Shown here piece by piece: positions 9,962 to 18,936 of a DNA stretch of 42,224 nt. The number at the start of each line of letters is the position of its first letter. Positions within the stretch are counted from its first letter, which is position 1. Under the pieces are notes generated by a model. The model was given only the letters and a program-made list of their open reading frames with translations, was not told the DNA's origin and ran no database searches. The stretch is from Spirochaetaceae bacterium (GTDB taxonomy: Bacteria > Spirochaetota > Spirochaetia > DSM-27196 > SLAA01): positions 1 to 42,224 of the forward strand of contig REEM01000068.1 in assembly GCA_007695055.1 (NCBI GenBank). The letters run 5' to 3'. The translations under genes and the position numbers were made by a program.

Positions 9962-11736
9962 CCAATGATGTCCTTCACACGGGCCAATTCTCGGTCAATA
10001 TCGATCTTTTTTTGAAGCAGTTCCTCTTCACGTTCCCTACGGTCGCCTTCTCGACTACGCTGCAGTCTCCGCAACTCGACGTCTATTTGCTGTTGTTTCT
10101 CCTTGAAACTCCGCTCGCGAATACTTCGTGCGCCCTCTGCAATAAGTAGGTGACCTTCACCAACGAACTCTTCAGATGCCAGTTTTTTCACCAGCATGCG
10201 CCTTAACCCTTCGTCTGGAATGCGTTCAAGAAGTCGTTCCACTGACTGTTCTTCACTACGATAAGCTTCCTCAAGCGCGATATAGAGCTCCTTGGCTCTA
10301 TCATCTTTGAGGTCCTGAAGGTTCACCACACGACGCAAAAAGCTAAACTCATCTCTGTTTGCGGCTGCTGCCAAGAGTACATAAAGATCAAGCGAGATAT
10401 GGTCTTCTCTTGACCCATAGCCTGATTTCTGTGATATGGATTGAACGTCCGATCCTTTCCTCCCCCGTTGAAAATCCTTGCGCACCGCCTGCGGGTCTAC
10501 TCCAAGCGCGTCACCTAACGCACTAAAAAAGGTTTCGCGACGCACCTCCGAACGTATCCTATCAATATAGGGGAATACTTTGTTTAGGGCAATATGCCGG
10601 CCGCCCGCCTCTTGAATGTCTATACCGTTAACAGCGTACTCCACCAAAAAGTTTATGATATGCGGAGCCTCGCCGAGCAGTGCTCGCAACGCATCTCCCC
10701 CCTTTTGGAGAGCGATATCGGCCGGATCCTTTCCTTCCGGTAGCAACACCGCACGGCAATCTAGACCAATTTCTTCGCACACGAGCGCTGCCTTCACTGC
10801 GGCCTCCACGCCTGCTTTATCGCCGTCGAAGCAAATAAGGGCTTCGTCTGCTACTCTCGCAAGACTCTTTGCTTGATCAAGGCTGAAAGCAGTACCCAAA
10901 GGTGCAACGGCGTTCACTAATCCCGCCTGGTGCAACGCAAGTACATCGAGGTATCCCTCTACAAGGATAAAGCGTTTATGCTTGCGAATCTCGGAATAGG
11001 CTTTGTCGAGTCCATAAAGTAGCTCCCGCTTGCGAAAAACCTCCGACTCGGGTGAATTCAAATATTTCGGCTCACTACCGTCTAGTGTTCGAGCGCCGAA
11101 ACCGACGGTCTCACCAAGCTTATTGCGTATAGGAAATATCACTCGATGTCTGTAGACCGCATAACGCGGATTATTTCGAGAAAACAGCCCGGTGCCTGCA
11201 AGAAAATCCTCGGTATATCCTTTACGTTTTAAGAATTGGAACAACCAAGCGCCGTCGCTCGGGGCGTATCCGAGGGCGAACTCTTGGATGATGTCTGACG
11301 ACACCCCTCGTTCCTCCAGATAACGTCGTGCTTCCTGGCCTTCGTTTCGTTCGGTCAGTAAAAAATGGAAGCTGTTAGCAACTCGCCCCAAAAGATCCTT
11401 GGTTGAACGCAGCAGGCGGTGTGCCTCGTCTTGTTCAGGTGTGTGGGCATCAAGCTCGATGCCAGCCTTTTCGGCCAACTGTCGAGCAGCCTCAGGAAAA
11501 CTCAGCCCCTCCAACTCCATAAGGAAAGTGAATACACTTCCGCCTTTCTGACAGCCAAAGCAGTAGAAACTGCCTCTCTCCGGGTTAATGGTGAATGAAG
11601 GTGTCTTTTCATGATGAAATGGACAACAAGCCCAGTACCGACCACCCTTGCGTGTAAGCTGCACGTACTCACCCACGACAGCCACAATATCCGTCCGCGC
11701 ACTAATCTGTTCAACCAGATGGTCAGGTATTCTCAC
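9958..11736 (-). CDS. dnaG: DNA primase
   Basis: DnaG makes RNA primers on the lagging strand. The 592-aa product has an N-terminal CHC2 zinc finger (C38, H41, C59, C62 in CPFH and CFGC), the primase core with a TOPRIM fold ([16 protein letters not shown], then CFDGDKAG) and a C-terminal helicase-binding domain. The start is GTG 11736 with GAGG five bases upstream; no in-frame ATG is available nearby. It lies 51 bases after mltG and overlaps rpoD by four bases, the classical dnaG-rpoD pair. Confidence 0.96.
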   Translation of the reverse strand: MRIPDHLVEQISARTDIVAVVGEYVQLTRKGGRYWACCPFHHEKTPSFTINPERGSFYCFGCQKGGSVFTFLMELEGLSFPEAARQLAEKAGIELDAHTPEQDEAHRLLRSTKDLLGRVANSFHFLLTERNEGQEARRYLEERGVSSDIIQEFALGYAPSDGAWLFQFLKRKGYTEDFLAGTGLFSRNNPRYAVYRHRVIFPIRNKLGETVGFGARTLDGSEPKYLNSPESEVFRKRELLYGLDKAYSEIRKHKRFILVEGYLDVLALHQAGLVNAVAPLGTAFSLDQAKSLARVADEALICFDGDKAGVEAAVKAALVCEEIGLDCRAVLLPEGKDPADIALQKGGDALRALLGEAPHIINFLVEYAVNGIDIQEAGGRHIALNKVFPYIDRIRSEVRRETFFSALGDALGVDPQAVRKDFQRGRKGSDVQSISQKSGYGSREDHISLDLYVLLAAAANRDEFSFLRRVVNLQDLKDDRAKELYIALEEAYRSEEQSVERLLERIPDEGLRRMLVKKLASEEFVGEGHLLIAEGARSIRERSFKEKQQQIDVELRRLQRSREGDRREREEELLQKKIDIDRELARVKDIIG

Positions 11737-11787
11737 TCATGCCTCAATTCTCTTCACAACGGTCGGCTGTTGTATTTCCCACCAATA

Positions 11788-12816
11788 CTAACGGGTTCCA
11801 CGAAGATACAGCACGGCAGCTTCGCTATGTTCATACAAACTTCGCGAAAAATGATGTCGATCGGCTCCCGGACCCCGCAGAACGAAGAACCAGTAGTCGC
11901 TTTCCGCAGGATGAAATGCAGCATTGAGGGCCGTCTGGCCCGGGTTTGAAATTGGCCCGGGCGGCAAACCGACATTCCGATAAGTGTTGTATGGTGAAGC
12001 CCGCTCCAAATCACGGTAAAACAAACGTGACGGATGCGCGAGCCCTTCTTCCTCTGTCATTACGTAAACAACCGTGGCACAGGACTCTAGTCGCATGTTC
12101 GCATCAAGGCGATTCTGGAAGACACTCGCCATGAGAGGCGCTTCGTCGGGGCTAATGTACTCCCTTTCAATTATGGAAGCCAGCACTACCCGTTCATGTA
12201 TGAACTCGGGACTCAGCGTTTCATACTCGGGGTATATGTCTTCAAGCACACCGAGAAACCGCTCCACCATGTGTGCAGCTACCCGCTCGGCAGGAAAGTC
12301 CTCTACAAAATAGTAGGTATCCGGATACAAATAACCTTCAAGTGAGTTTGCCGTGATACCAAGTGATGCTGCAAAATCCTCATCATTCACAACTGCGATA
12401 AAGTCTGACGCAGCAAGGATTCCGTGTTCTTCCAGCCGTGCAGCGATACGCCGTATGGTCCACCCTTCTGGGATGGTGACTCGCTGGAGAACCTGTCGCC
12501 CGGTGGTCAAGATCTCGTGAATCTGCACTGCGCTCAGATCGTTCGACAATAGATAACGCCCGCTTTGTAAGCGCCCATCGGTACCACGCAGTCGACTCAC
12601 TATTCTGAGAATCTCTGGACGCCGCAGAAGTCCCTCTTCATGCAGGCGTGTGGCCACTCCTGTGAGGGATTCTCCCGAATCGACCCGAAAACTGACCTCT
12701 TGGGGCACACCTCTTACCTGCGGTGTATTAAGGAAATACAGTCCATAGAAGGCCGCTGCTCCAACCACAATCAGCAGCACAAGCGAAAGACCGAGTACTC
12801 GCACTACATTACGCAT
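11788..12816 (-). CDS. mltG: Endolytic murein transglycosylase MltG
   Basis: MltG (YceG family) cleaves nascent glycan strands at the inner membrane and sets glycan length. The 342-aa product has one N-terminal membrane anchor (about residues 5-28), a LysM-like subdomain and the catalytic domain. The catalytic glutamate is visible as E217 in ASIIEREY, matching E218 of the E. coli enzyme, and the GYLYPDTYYF, RLESCATVVY and GLPPGPISNPG motifs are all present. It follows the 1349-aa envelope gene by 31 bases and precedes dnaG. Confidence 0.95.
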   Translation of the reverse strand: MRNVVRVLGLSLVLLIVVGAAAFYGLYFLNTPQVRGVPQEVSFRVDSGESLTGVATRLHEEGLLRRPEILRIVSRLRGTDGRLQSGRYLLSNDLSAVQIHEILTTGRQVLQRVTIPEGWTIRRIAARLEEHGILAASDFIAVVNDEDFAASLGITANSLEGYLYPDTYYFVEDFPAERVAAHMVERFLGVLEDIYPEYETLSPEFIHERVVLASIIEREYISPDEAPLMASVFQNRLDANMRLESCATVVYVMTEEEGLAHPSRLFYRDLERASPYNTYRNVGLPPGPISNPGQTALNAAFHPAESDYWFFVLRGPGADRHHFSRSLYEHSEAAVLYLRGTR

Positions 12817-12847
12817 AAACGAAACCTAAAAGCACTAAGCTCCCACC

Positions 12848-15800
12848 TTATCGAATGAGAATAAACTCGACCCGTCGGTTCTTCCACCTTTCATCCAGGT
12901 CGGTGTGGGGAACTATAGGTTCGGTACCGCCTCGTCCAACAGCGCTCAGCCGCCGCGATGCGATTCCCCTCTCCACCATTGCCTCCTTAACGGACTCTGC
13001 CCGAGCCAAGGACAAGGGTTGCAACTCCTCGCGTTCCTCACGTTCGGTACCACTAAGATTCACGGCGTGCCCCTCTATCTGTATGCTGTACATACTATAT
13101 CGGGTAAAGATTTCTGCTAACCGATTCATGATAGCCAGATTTCGCGCACCACGCTCATCTATGGGTTCAATGATGAGCTCTGGACTGTTCGGAGCAAAAG
13201 TAATGTTCGCAATTTGCACCCTCAAGCGATCACCATCACGAATAACAAGGATGTCGATCGGAATAACGCCCTCTACGATGGTTGTTTTCCCGAGCACGTC
13301 GGTTACCGTCAGCACATATGGATAGTCCTCGGCCGATATAACCAGTTGACCCGACTCGGATCGACCGTCCCAGATAAGGGTATCTGAGGGGCGACCTCGC
13401 CCACTGAACTCTCGGAAGAATCGATCGTTACGATCAAAGATCTCGAAACTCCAAAAGCCAATCTCGCTTCTATTCTGTATATTAATGGAGATGCCGAGCT
13501 CGTCATCCACGCCGTCGTCGTCAGGCGAGAAAGGCAGTGGGTCCAGCTCCACCCCGACTCGAGGCGGCGAGACGTCTAACAAGAAGCTTTCACTCATCGC
13601 ACGTGGACGGTTGCCCTTCTCATAGTCTACAGACACTCGTGCCGTGTATCGCCCCTCAAGGATCTCTCCATCGGCACCGCGACCGTCCCACTTCCACTCG
13701 TTTATGGGGCCGAGCGAATCTCCACCACGGCGAAGAACGCTCTGTCCGCTCTCATGTACCAGTTCCATCTCCCAGGATGCTATGCCTTCCGGGAGACCCA
13801 GGTACGATGTAATGGTAATTGCATCACGGAATCCGTCTCCGTTAGGAGCGAATGCGCCGTATTCGGCGGTAAGAAATAACGGGGTCGGTCGCGTATCAAC
13901 ACGGAGAGCTTGGGTCTCAACCCGAGTAGTGTTTCCAGCTCGGTCGGTTGAACTCACCGAGTAGAGATAGTCGCCGTCGGGAACCCGGTTGCCAGCTTCA
14001 TCGGTAGCGTCCCACACAAAGCTCTCGGGCGGGCCTTCCCAGAACAGACTCTTGACCAGATCACCGCCCGCAGTTCGTATCTCGCCTTCCCAGATCTCTT
14101 CAATGGAGCCGCTTTGACGTATCTGCACAGTATCCCGGTTTCCGTCGCCGTCGGGGGAGAATAAGGTATGCTCCGGCTCAACGGTCACTCGCGGATAGAC
14201 AGTGTCAAGTTCGAAACGTGAGGTGTGTGCGGTTTCTCTGTTGCCGTTGGCGTACAGCATGTCGAGTCGAGTGCGGTAAAGTCCGTCGTTTACCGGCAAT
14301 CCGTCGCTACCGCTACCATCCCAGACATAGGCATCCCGCATGCGATCCTGGCCACTAAAGCTACGGACGATTTCCCCGTCTTCATCCAAGACTTCCAGCC
14401 GGTACCAAACTATATCTTCATTACGCTCAAGTCGCGGGAAAAACCGTATCGTGTCCCGTGTTCCATTTGCATTTGGGCCAAATGCACTAAACTCTGCACT
14501 GATGTAGACCTCGGTCTCGGCTGTGTCTAGCCGCACCACAACTTCGTTGGATCGGCCATAGTTTCCAGCTCGGTCGGTGGCCTCAATGAAGTAGCGATAG
14601 AGGCCGTCAGGCGCCGGAGTGCCATCTTCTGCACGACCGTCCCATTCAAAGCGGAAGGCCGCGCGGTCTCGCCAACGGAACTCCCGCACTCGCTCCCCGG
14701 CTTCGTCAAGAAACACTCCCGTCCACTGTGGCTCGACGGAACTCTCCTGAAAGAATAACGCGGTATCAAGTACGCCGTCGCCATCTGGCGAGAAAACCGG
14801 GGTTTCAACCTGCACCGAAGCGGTGGGCGGAGTAAGATCCAACACAAACTCAGGCGTGATTGACTCAGGACGATGTCCGTTTTGATAAAAGGCCCTGAAC
14901 TGGGCATGATATGCGGCTTCAGGCAAAACGTTACCTGATTGATTTCTTCCATCAAACACAATGAGGTCTGGCACCTCGGTTTGCCCATTCCAGGAGCGAA
15001 CGGTGCGTCCTTGTGTGTCCCGGATCAGGAGTTCCCAGCGCTGTAACGAAGCACGTATCGGTACCGAAAGCGAAATCCGCACCTCATCGTTGCGACCATT
15101 ATTGTTTGGCGAAAAGTATCCAGTGTTAATTGAAGCAGATATCGGAGTCGGTGTCGTGTTCAGAAGAATATTGCTCAATCCCTCGACAGTGGTGTTACCA
15201 GCGCGGTCTGTGCTTTGTATGCGATATCGGTAGATTCCATCAGGAACCAGTCCGGCATCTTCGTCAAGCGCGTCCCAGGTAATGTTTACTGGTGCTTCAT
15301 TCTCAAACACGAATCTTCTGACAACGGTTTCCGAGTCATCTATGAACTCTGCCGTCCAACGGTCTTCGAGCGACCCACTCTGCTGTATAGTAAACTCATA
15401 GCTTAGTCCGTCATCACTGAGGACGAAGCGCCGATCCTCGGAACTTGGGATTTCCAATTCCAGCTGTGGCGGCGTTGTATCAACGGTCACCAGCTTGGGC
15501 CCCTGCTCGTCAAGATTGTCGTTATCATCCCAGGCCGAAAGGTACAACAGGTAGTCTCCATCTGGAGCGCGTGCACCAGCATTGGTGGTGCCGTCCCAGC
15601 GCAAAGACTCTGGGATATCCACCCCCGCCCGCGCAGCAAGTAGTTGTTCGGTAAAGGTGCGGAAATCTCGCTCCGTAGGGCGTGGATCACGATGCCTTAT
15701 CTCACGAACGATATTTCCGTCGATATCCTCAACGCGTAGCACATATCCCATGACATAGCGCTCGTCGGTAATGGAAATTCCGAGGTCGAAGTAGTCGTTC

Positions 15801-16897
15801 ACTCCATTGTTGTTGGGGGAAAAGTACACCTGATCCCGGTAGTCGGTGCGAATTACAGGCGGGTTGCGATCAATAACGCCTAAGGGAACATTCACACCTG
15901 CAGAAAAGGCCCATACATCTTGATACAAGGGTGCCGCCGAGGTCCTCGTTCGAATTTCTCCGCGTCGATCTGCGTCGCTGCTCTGGCCGTGCACCCCTGA
16001 ATTATTCTCAGCAGCTGGCAGGCCTAGGTTAATTCCTACCCCAAAAGATGGCAGAAAACTGCGCCTTTCAGCATCCGGGAAGTCCACAGTTTGACGAAGG
16101 TCTATTTGCCAACCTGCAAAAACGTCAAATACCTCGCCAAAACTCACGGTACTACCAAGGTTCAGCCGCGCATTCTGGAAAAAGGGAAAGCTCAAGTCGC
16201 CTGACAGATCAATCTCAAGCCTGTCGGTGCTCAGAGGCGTGAAGCCAATTCCAAAGGCCGGAGTGAATGAGGAGGGAAAACCAGTACGACCAGACACCGG
16301 GTCATAGAAGTTACCCAAGTTTTTCAGTGCGGCGCCAAAACGAAAATTTGGTAAGGGCGCAAAGGGGCCTCCATACTGAATGAAACCGATATCCAGTCCA
16401 CCGGCTACTCTCGTTCGATCTGCATTTCCAGCGTAAATGTTCAGACCTGCGCCCACGAGCAGGTCATCAAAAACCTCTTTCGCGGCCGAAACATGTGCCG
16501 CGCCTCCTGTCCCGAGGCGCATATCGTCAAGTTCGCTCCTCAAAAACTGCGCCGAACCCGAAAAAACCCCATACCGGTTTGGGAAGGCCGCACCGGCCGA
16601 AACCACGTGCCCGTCCAGTCCCTGTCCGCCAAAATCATTGAGTCCGACGTAAGCGAGGTCCAGTGTGGTTCGTTGCGTACGAGCGCCAGCAGCCGGATTC
16701 ATTATAGAGGCAGTTGGACTCTCGGTACCGGTTACGCTAAAGCCGCGCCCCAATAAGAGTGGTGAGATAAACTGATCCCGATCCTCACCACCGGTTGCAG
16801 GTCTGTACTCTGCCGATAGCTGTGGACTCACGAGCAGCACGAGTACCATAACAAGAGCCGCGCCAGAAATACGACGATACACTGAGTTTCGTTTCAT
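12848..16897 (-). CDS. Modular envelope protein: barrel domain, Ig-like repeats, OmpA C-terminus
   Basis: The 1349-aa product starts with a signal peptide (MKRNSVYRRISGAALVMVLV..., cleavage near residue 29). Residues about 40-345 look like an outer-membrane barrel of the PorV/UPF0164 type (PTASIMNPAA start, many amphipathic strands). Then come about seven FlgD/CHU_C-like Ig modules, each opening with FSPNNNGxxD or FSPDGDGxxD and containing WDGxxxxG and PDGxYxY. The last about 120 residues are an OmpA-like domain (GRGGTEPIVPH, NRRVEFILIR). A role in anchoring the outer membrane to peptidoglycan or displaying a surface rod is inferred. Start: ATG 16897; an upstream extension to 16954 is open but overlaps the preceding gene and lacks a signal sequence. 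Confidence 0.88.
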   Translation of the reverse strand: MKRNSVYRRISGAALVMVLVLLVSPQLSAEYRPATGGEDRDQFISPLLLGRGFSVTGTESPTASIMNPAAGARTQRTTLDLAYVGLNDFGGQGLDGHVVSAGAAFPNRYGVFSGSAQFLRSELDDMRLGTGGAAHVSAAKEVFDDLLVGAGLNIYAGNADRTRVAGGLDIGFIQYGGPFAPLPNFRFGAALKNLGNFYDPVSGRTGFPSSFTPAFGIGFTPLSTDRLEIDLSGDLSFPFFQNARLNLGSTVSFGEVFDVFAGWQIDLRQTVDFPDAERRSFLPSFGVGINLGLPAAENNSGVHGQSSDADRRGEIRTRTSAAPLYQDVWAFSAGVNVPLGVIDRNPPVIRTDYRDQVYFSPNNNGVNDYFDLGISITDERYVMGYVLRVEDIDGNIVREIRHRDPRPTERDFRTFTEQLLAARAGVDIPESLRWDGTTNAGARAPDGDYLLYLSAWDDNDNLDEQGPKLVTVDTTPPQLELEIPSSEDRRFVLSDDGLSYEFTIQQSGSLEDRWTAEFIDDSETVVRRFVFENEAPVNITWDALDEDAGLVPDGIYRYRIQSTDRAGNTTVEGLSNILLNTTPTPISASINTGYFSPNNNGRNDEVRISLSVPIRASLQRWELLIRDTQGRTVRSWNGQTEVPDLIVFDGRNQSGNVLPEAAYHAQFRAFYQNGHRPESITPEFVLDLTPPTASVQVETPVFSPDGDGVLDTALFFQESSVEPQWTGVFLDEAGERVREFRWRDRAAFRFEWDGRAEDGTPAPDGLYRYFIEATDRAGNYGRSNEVVVRLDTAETEVYISAEFSAFGPNANGTRDTIRFFPRLERNEDIVWYRLEVLDEDGEIVRSFSGQDRMRDAYVWDGSGSDGLPVNDGLYRTRLDMLYANGNRETAHTSRFELDTVYPRVTVEPEHTLFSPDGDGNRDTVQIRQSGSIEEIWEGEIRTAGGDLVKSLFWEGPPESFVWDATDEAGNRVPDGDYLYSVSSTDRAGNTTRVETQALRVDTRPTPLFLTAEYGAFAPNGDGFRDAITITSYLGLPEGIASWEMELVHESGQSVLRRGGDSLGPINEWKWDGRGADGEILEGRYTARVSVDYEKGNRPRAMSESFLLDVSPPRVGVELDPLPFSPDDDGVDDELGISINIQNRSEIGFWSFEIFDRNDRFFREFSGRGRPSDTLIWDGRSESGQLVISAEDYPYVLTVTDVLGKTTIVEGVIPIDILVIRDGDRLRVQIANITFAPNSPELIIEPIDERGARNLAIMNRLAEIFTRYSMYSIQIEGHAVNLSGTEREEREELQPLSLARAESVKEAMVERGIASRRLSAVGRGGTEPIVPHTDLDERWKNRRVEFILIR

Positions 16898-16922
16898 TGA
16901 GCTTCTTCCTATAGCCGAGAGT

Positions 16923-17159
16923 TTACCCGTCCTTGGTGCTGGAGCCACCACCATGGGAACTATCGGAATACGTGTGTCTTAGCTGTTCCATCTCTTCGAT
17001 TGAAAGCCGTCGAAATAATTCTTGTTCCGCACGCGAGAGAAACTCTTCAAGACATTCGTCAAGCTCAGCTTCACGTTCACGTAGAAAAAGATATAACCCA
17101 ACCAGTTCGCGGAACTCCAGTTGCAGGCAGCTGTCGAGTCCCTTGCGGCCGGAACTCAT
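16923..17159 (-). CDS. Small charged helical protein, unknown
   Basis: The 78-aa product is rich in Glu and Arg and predicted almost entirely helical, ending in a Gly/Ser-rich tail (SSHGGGSSTKDG). No family is recognised. Coding is supported by its ATG overlapping the stop of the upstream hydrolase gene by four bases (ATGA at 17156-17159) and by the gap of only 25 bases to the next gene. It has no signal peptide or membrane segment, so it is probably cytosolic. Confidence 0.65.
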   Translation of the reverse strand: MSSGRKGLDSCLQLEFRELVGLYLFLREREAELDECLEEFLSRAEQELFRRLSIEEMEQLRHTYSDSSHGGGSSTKDG

Positions 17160-18100
17160 ACCGTGATTCGACTCCCCTCACGGCTGAGTTCAATGTGAAG
17201 CTCGTGGCTACTGGACTTAATTGCGTACGCGCGTGCCGATTCAAGATTCTTGACAAGTCGTTTGTCGCTGTATCTAGGTTCATGATGAAACATAAAGAGT
17301 CTTTTAACCTTCCACGTCAACGCAAAATCAACCGCGAGACTGAACGCACTGTGCCCCCAGTTGTACTTCTCAATGGCCTCACCAAGAGTATACTGCGTGT
17401 CCAGAATAAGAACATCGACACCTTCAAAAAAGTCACGATTTGCCGGTGATCTTTCAAAGTCCTCGTTTTGGAGCTCTGCGTCACTAGCATAAACAAAGCT
17501 TCTACCTTGATAATCCACTCGGTACGCATAGGCACCACCAGGATGATTCATAAGACGATATCGTACTCGAGCACCTGATACGAGCAGTTCTTTCTCTCGC
17601 AGCACATGAAACTCCATACGCTCGGTCATTTTACCTTCCATTGTCACCGGGAAAAACGGGTGCTGCATGTGTGAGCGCAGATTTTTCTCGAATGTCTCTA
17701 CAGGACTGAAAAACCGAATGCGAGATGAAGGGTTGTAGGCTGGACCAAAAAAAGGCAGCCCCTGTACATGATCATAATGGAAATGAGTAAAGAAGAGATT
17801 GATGCAGTCCTCGCTGTAACCACGGCGGGCCCAGTCTTCGGCAAGCTGTATAATGCCGGTTCCAGCGTCAAACACAATGCACTCAGTATCACTGAGCCGG
17901 AGTTCAACACATGGCGTATTTCCACCGGCGGGCCGGAAAAGCCAGTCCGGAAGTCCAAGCAGAAACCGTTCCCTACTCTGCGCGTCTTCGACATCACTAC
18001 TCTGAATACGATGAACCACCGTTGAAATCTTGCTACGGAGCTCGTCAGGTGTCATTGGGCGGGGATGAGATCCTCGGGCTCCCCAAAATCGCACTTCCAT
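17156..18100 (-). CDS. Metallo-beta-lactamase-fold hydrolase
   Basis: The 314-aa product has the di-metal signature THFHYDH (H106, H108, D110, H111), FDAGTG upstream of it, ASDAEL further on, and a C-terminal FHHEPRYSD motif. This pattern is typical of the MBL subgroup related to RNase Z and cyclic-nucleotide phosphodiesterases, so a phosphodiesterase activity is likely but the substrate is unknown. The start is ATG 18100 with GAGG nine bases upstream; a TTG at 18127 would overlap the upstream gene. It lies one base after the YkgJ-like gene and overlaps the 78-aa gene. Confidence 0.88.
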   Translation of the reverse strand: MEVRFWGARGSHPRPMTPDELRSKISTVVHRIQSSDVEDAQSRERFLLGLPDWLFRPAGGNTPCVELRLSDTECIVFDAGTGIIQLAEDWARRGYSEDCINLFFTHFHYDHVQGLPFFGPAYNPSSRIRFFSPVETFEKNLRSHMQHPFFPVTMEGKMTERMEFHVLREKELLVSGARVRYRLMNHPGGAYAYRVDYQGRSFVYASDAELQNEDFERSPANRDFFEGVDVLILDTQYTLGEAIEKYNWGHSAFSLAVDFALTWKVKRLFMFHHEPRYSDKRLVKNLESARAYAIKSSSHELHIELSREGSRITV

Positions 18101-18101
18101 C

Positions 18102-18581
18102 TCAACCGCCTCTGTGGGAAGTATCAAGCTCTATCAGACGTCTTAGTCGAGCCTGATGGAGCCAGTCGTCAATTTCATCTGAGCTATGAAGAGTACCGGT
18201 GTTGATCCCAGGGCAATGCTCGGACTCAGCTTGCCAACTCTCAACGGACTCAACCACCGAAGCCCAGAATGGATAACTTCGACACTGCAAAGGCCGCACC
18301 TCGTAGATCTCACAGCCGTTTTCCGACCAGAAAACACAGTCGTAATTGGGCCGCTCATCAATAGTAATTCGTCGCACAGTACCAATATCGACATTGCGAC
18401 AATATCGCGCAAGGAATTCGGCTCTTCCTATGCGAAGATACTGCGGGATTCGGACAATGTCCTCTTCAGCGAGAAAGACTAAGCCGGGATCATGTCTACA
18501 ACAGTGCGAACAACGATTGCACTCAAATCTGAGTCCGTTGCTGTGTAAATACTCCCCGGAACCTTGTTGTCCTGTATTCAT
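18102..18581 (-). CDS. YkgJ-family Cys-cluster protein
   Basis: The 159-aa product opens with a Cys cluster C21-x2-C24-x2-C27-C28 (CNRCSHCC) and has further cysteines in YDCVFW, NGCEIYEVRPLQCRSYPFW and EHCPG. This is the pattern of the YkgJ/UPF0153 family thought to bind zinc or an iron-sulfur cluster; the biochemical role is not established. ATG 18581 is taken as start; an in-frame TTG at 18596 adds five residues. It is the first gene of the minus-strand run and follows the tRNA genes. Confidence 0.82.
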   Translation of the reverse strand: MNTGQQGSGEYLHSNGLRFECNRCSHCCRHDPGLVFLAEEDIVRIPQYLRIGRAEFLARYCRNVDIGTVRRITIDERPNYDCVFWSENGCEIYEVRPLQCRSYPFWASVVESVESWQAESEHCPGINTGTLHSSDEIDDWLHQARLRRLIELDTSHRGG

Positions 18582-18601
18582 GTGTAGTTTTCTCAATAAA
18601 G

Positions 18602-18647
18602 CCGGATGAAATCCGGTAGGCGGGTGTACAACGGCCCTAGGGGCCGT
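18602..18647 (-). terminator. Two hairpins downstream of tRNA-Tyr
   Basis: Read on the minus strand after tRNA-Tyr, a 7-bp stem ACGGCCC/GGGCCGT with a 3-base loop (18631-18647) is followed by a 6-bp stem CCGGAT/ATCCGG with a 3-base loop (18602-18616) and then CTTTATT. Neither has a strong U-run, so termination may be partial, with some reading into the YkgJ-like gene. The stems could also protect or guide processing of the tRNA 3' trailer. Confidence 0.4.
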
Positions 18648-18676
18648 GCATACGAATCAAAATGGTCTCAGGTTTA

Positions 18677-18758
18677 TGGGGAGTGAAGGATTCGAACCTT
18701 CGAAGGCTGAGCCAACAGATTTACAGTCTGCCCCCTTTGACCGCTCGGGAAACTCCCC
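18677..18758 (-). tRNA. tRNA-Tyr (anticodon GTA)
   Basis: An 82-nt class II tRNA. The acceptor stem GGGGAGT pairs with ACTCCCC, the anticodon loop CTGTAAA carries GTA, a long variable arm is present, and the T arm is GGTTCGAATCC. It closely resembles E. coli tRNA-Tyr in the D and anticodon arms. The 3' CCA is not encoded: the discriminator A is followed by TAAACC. It lies 40 bases downstream of tRNA-Thr and is probably processed from the same transcript. Confidence 0.96.
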
Positions 18759-18798
18759 TGGTGAAGCGACACCATACCAACAACGAGCCGCTCCGTCA

Positions 18799-18872
18799 AG
18801 CCATCTGTCGGATTCGAACCGACGACCCCGAGATTACAAGTCACGTGCTCTGACCAACTGAGCTAAGATGGC
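18799..18872 (-). tRNA. tRNA-Thr (anticodon TGT)
   Basis: A 74-nt tRNA with acceptor stem GCCATCT/AGATGGC, D arm AGCTCAGTTGGT, anticodon loop CTTGTAA (anticodon TGT, reading ACA and probably other Thr codons by wobble) and T arm CGGTTCGAATCCG. The discriminator is T and no CCA is encoded after it. It is the first RNA of a two-tRNA transcript. Confidence 0.96.
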
Positions 18873-18891
18873 GTGCTGATGTGCGAGCGAA

Positions 18892-18921
18892 AAACTACAC
18901 CATTCGAGCTTCTGCTGTCAA
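18892..18921 (-). promoter_or_regulatory. Sigma-70 promoter of the tRNA-Thr/Tyr transcript
   Basis: On the minus strand a perfect -35 TTGACA (18916-18921) and a -10 TAGTTT (18892-18897) are separated by 18 bp. Transcription would start about 12 bases upstream of the mature tRNA-Thr 5' end, leaving a short leader for RNase P to remove. It lies in the gap after the map stop codon. Confidence 0.55.
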
Positions 18922-18936
18922 GCCCCTCAGATCACA

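Noticed and set aside
12855-13325. 156-aa plus-strand ORF and other long ORFs opposite the 1349-aa gene
   Set aside because: They are the shadow of the repetitive minus-strand coding sequence; the products are low-complexity.
18646-18861. 71-aa and 63-aa plus-strand ORFs
   Set aside because: They are antisense to the two tRNA genes.
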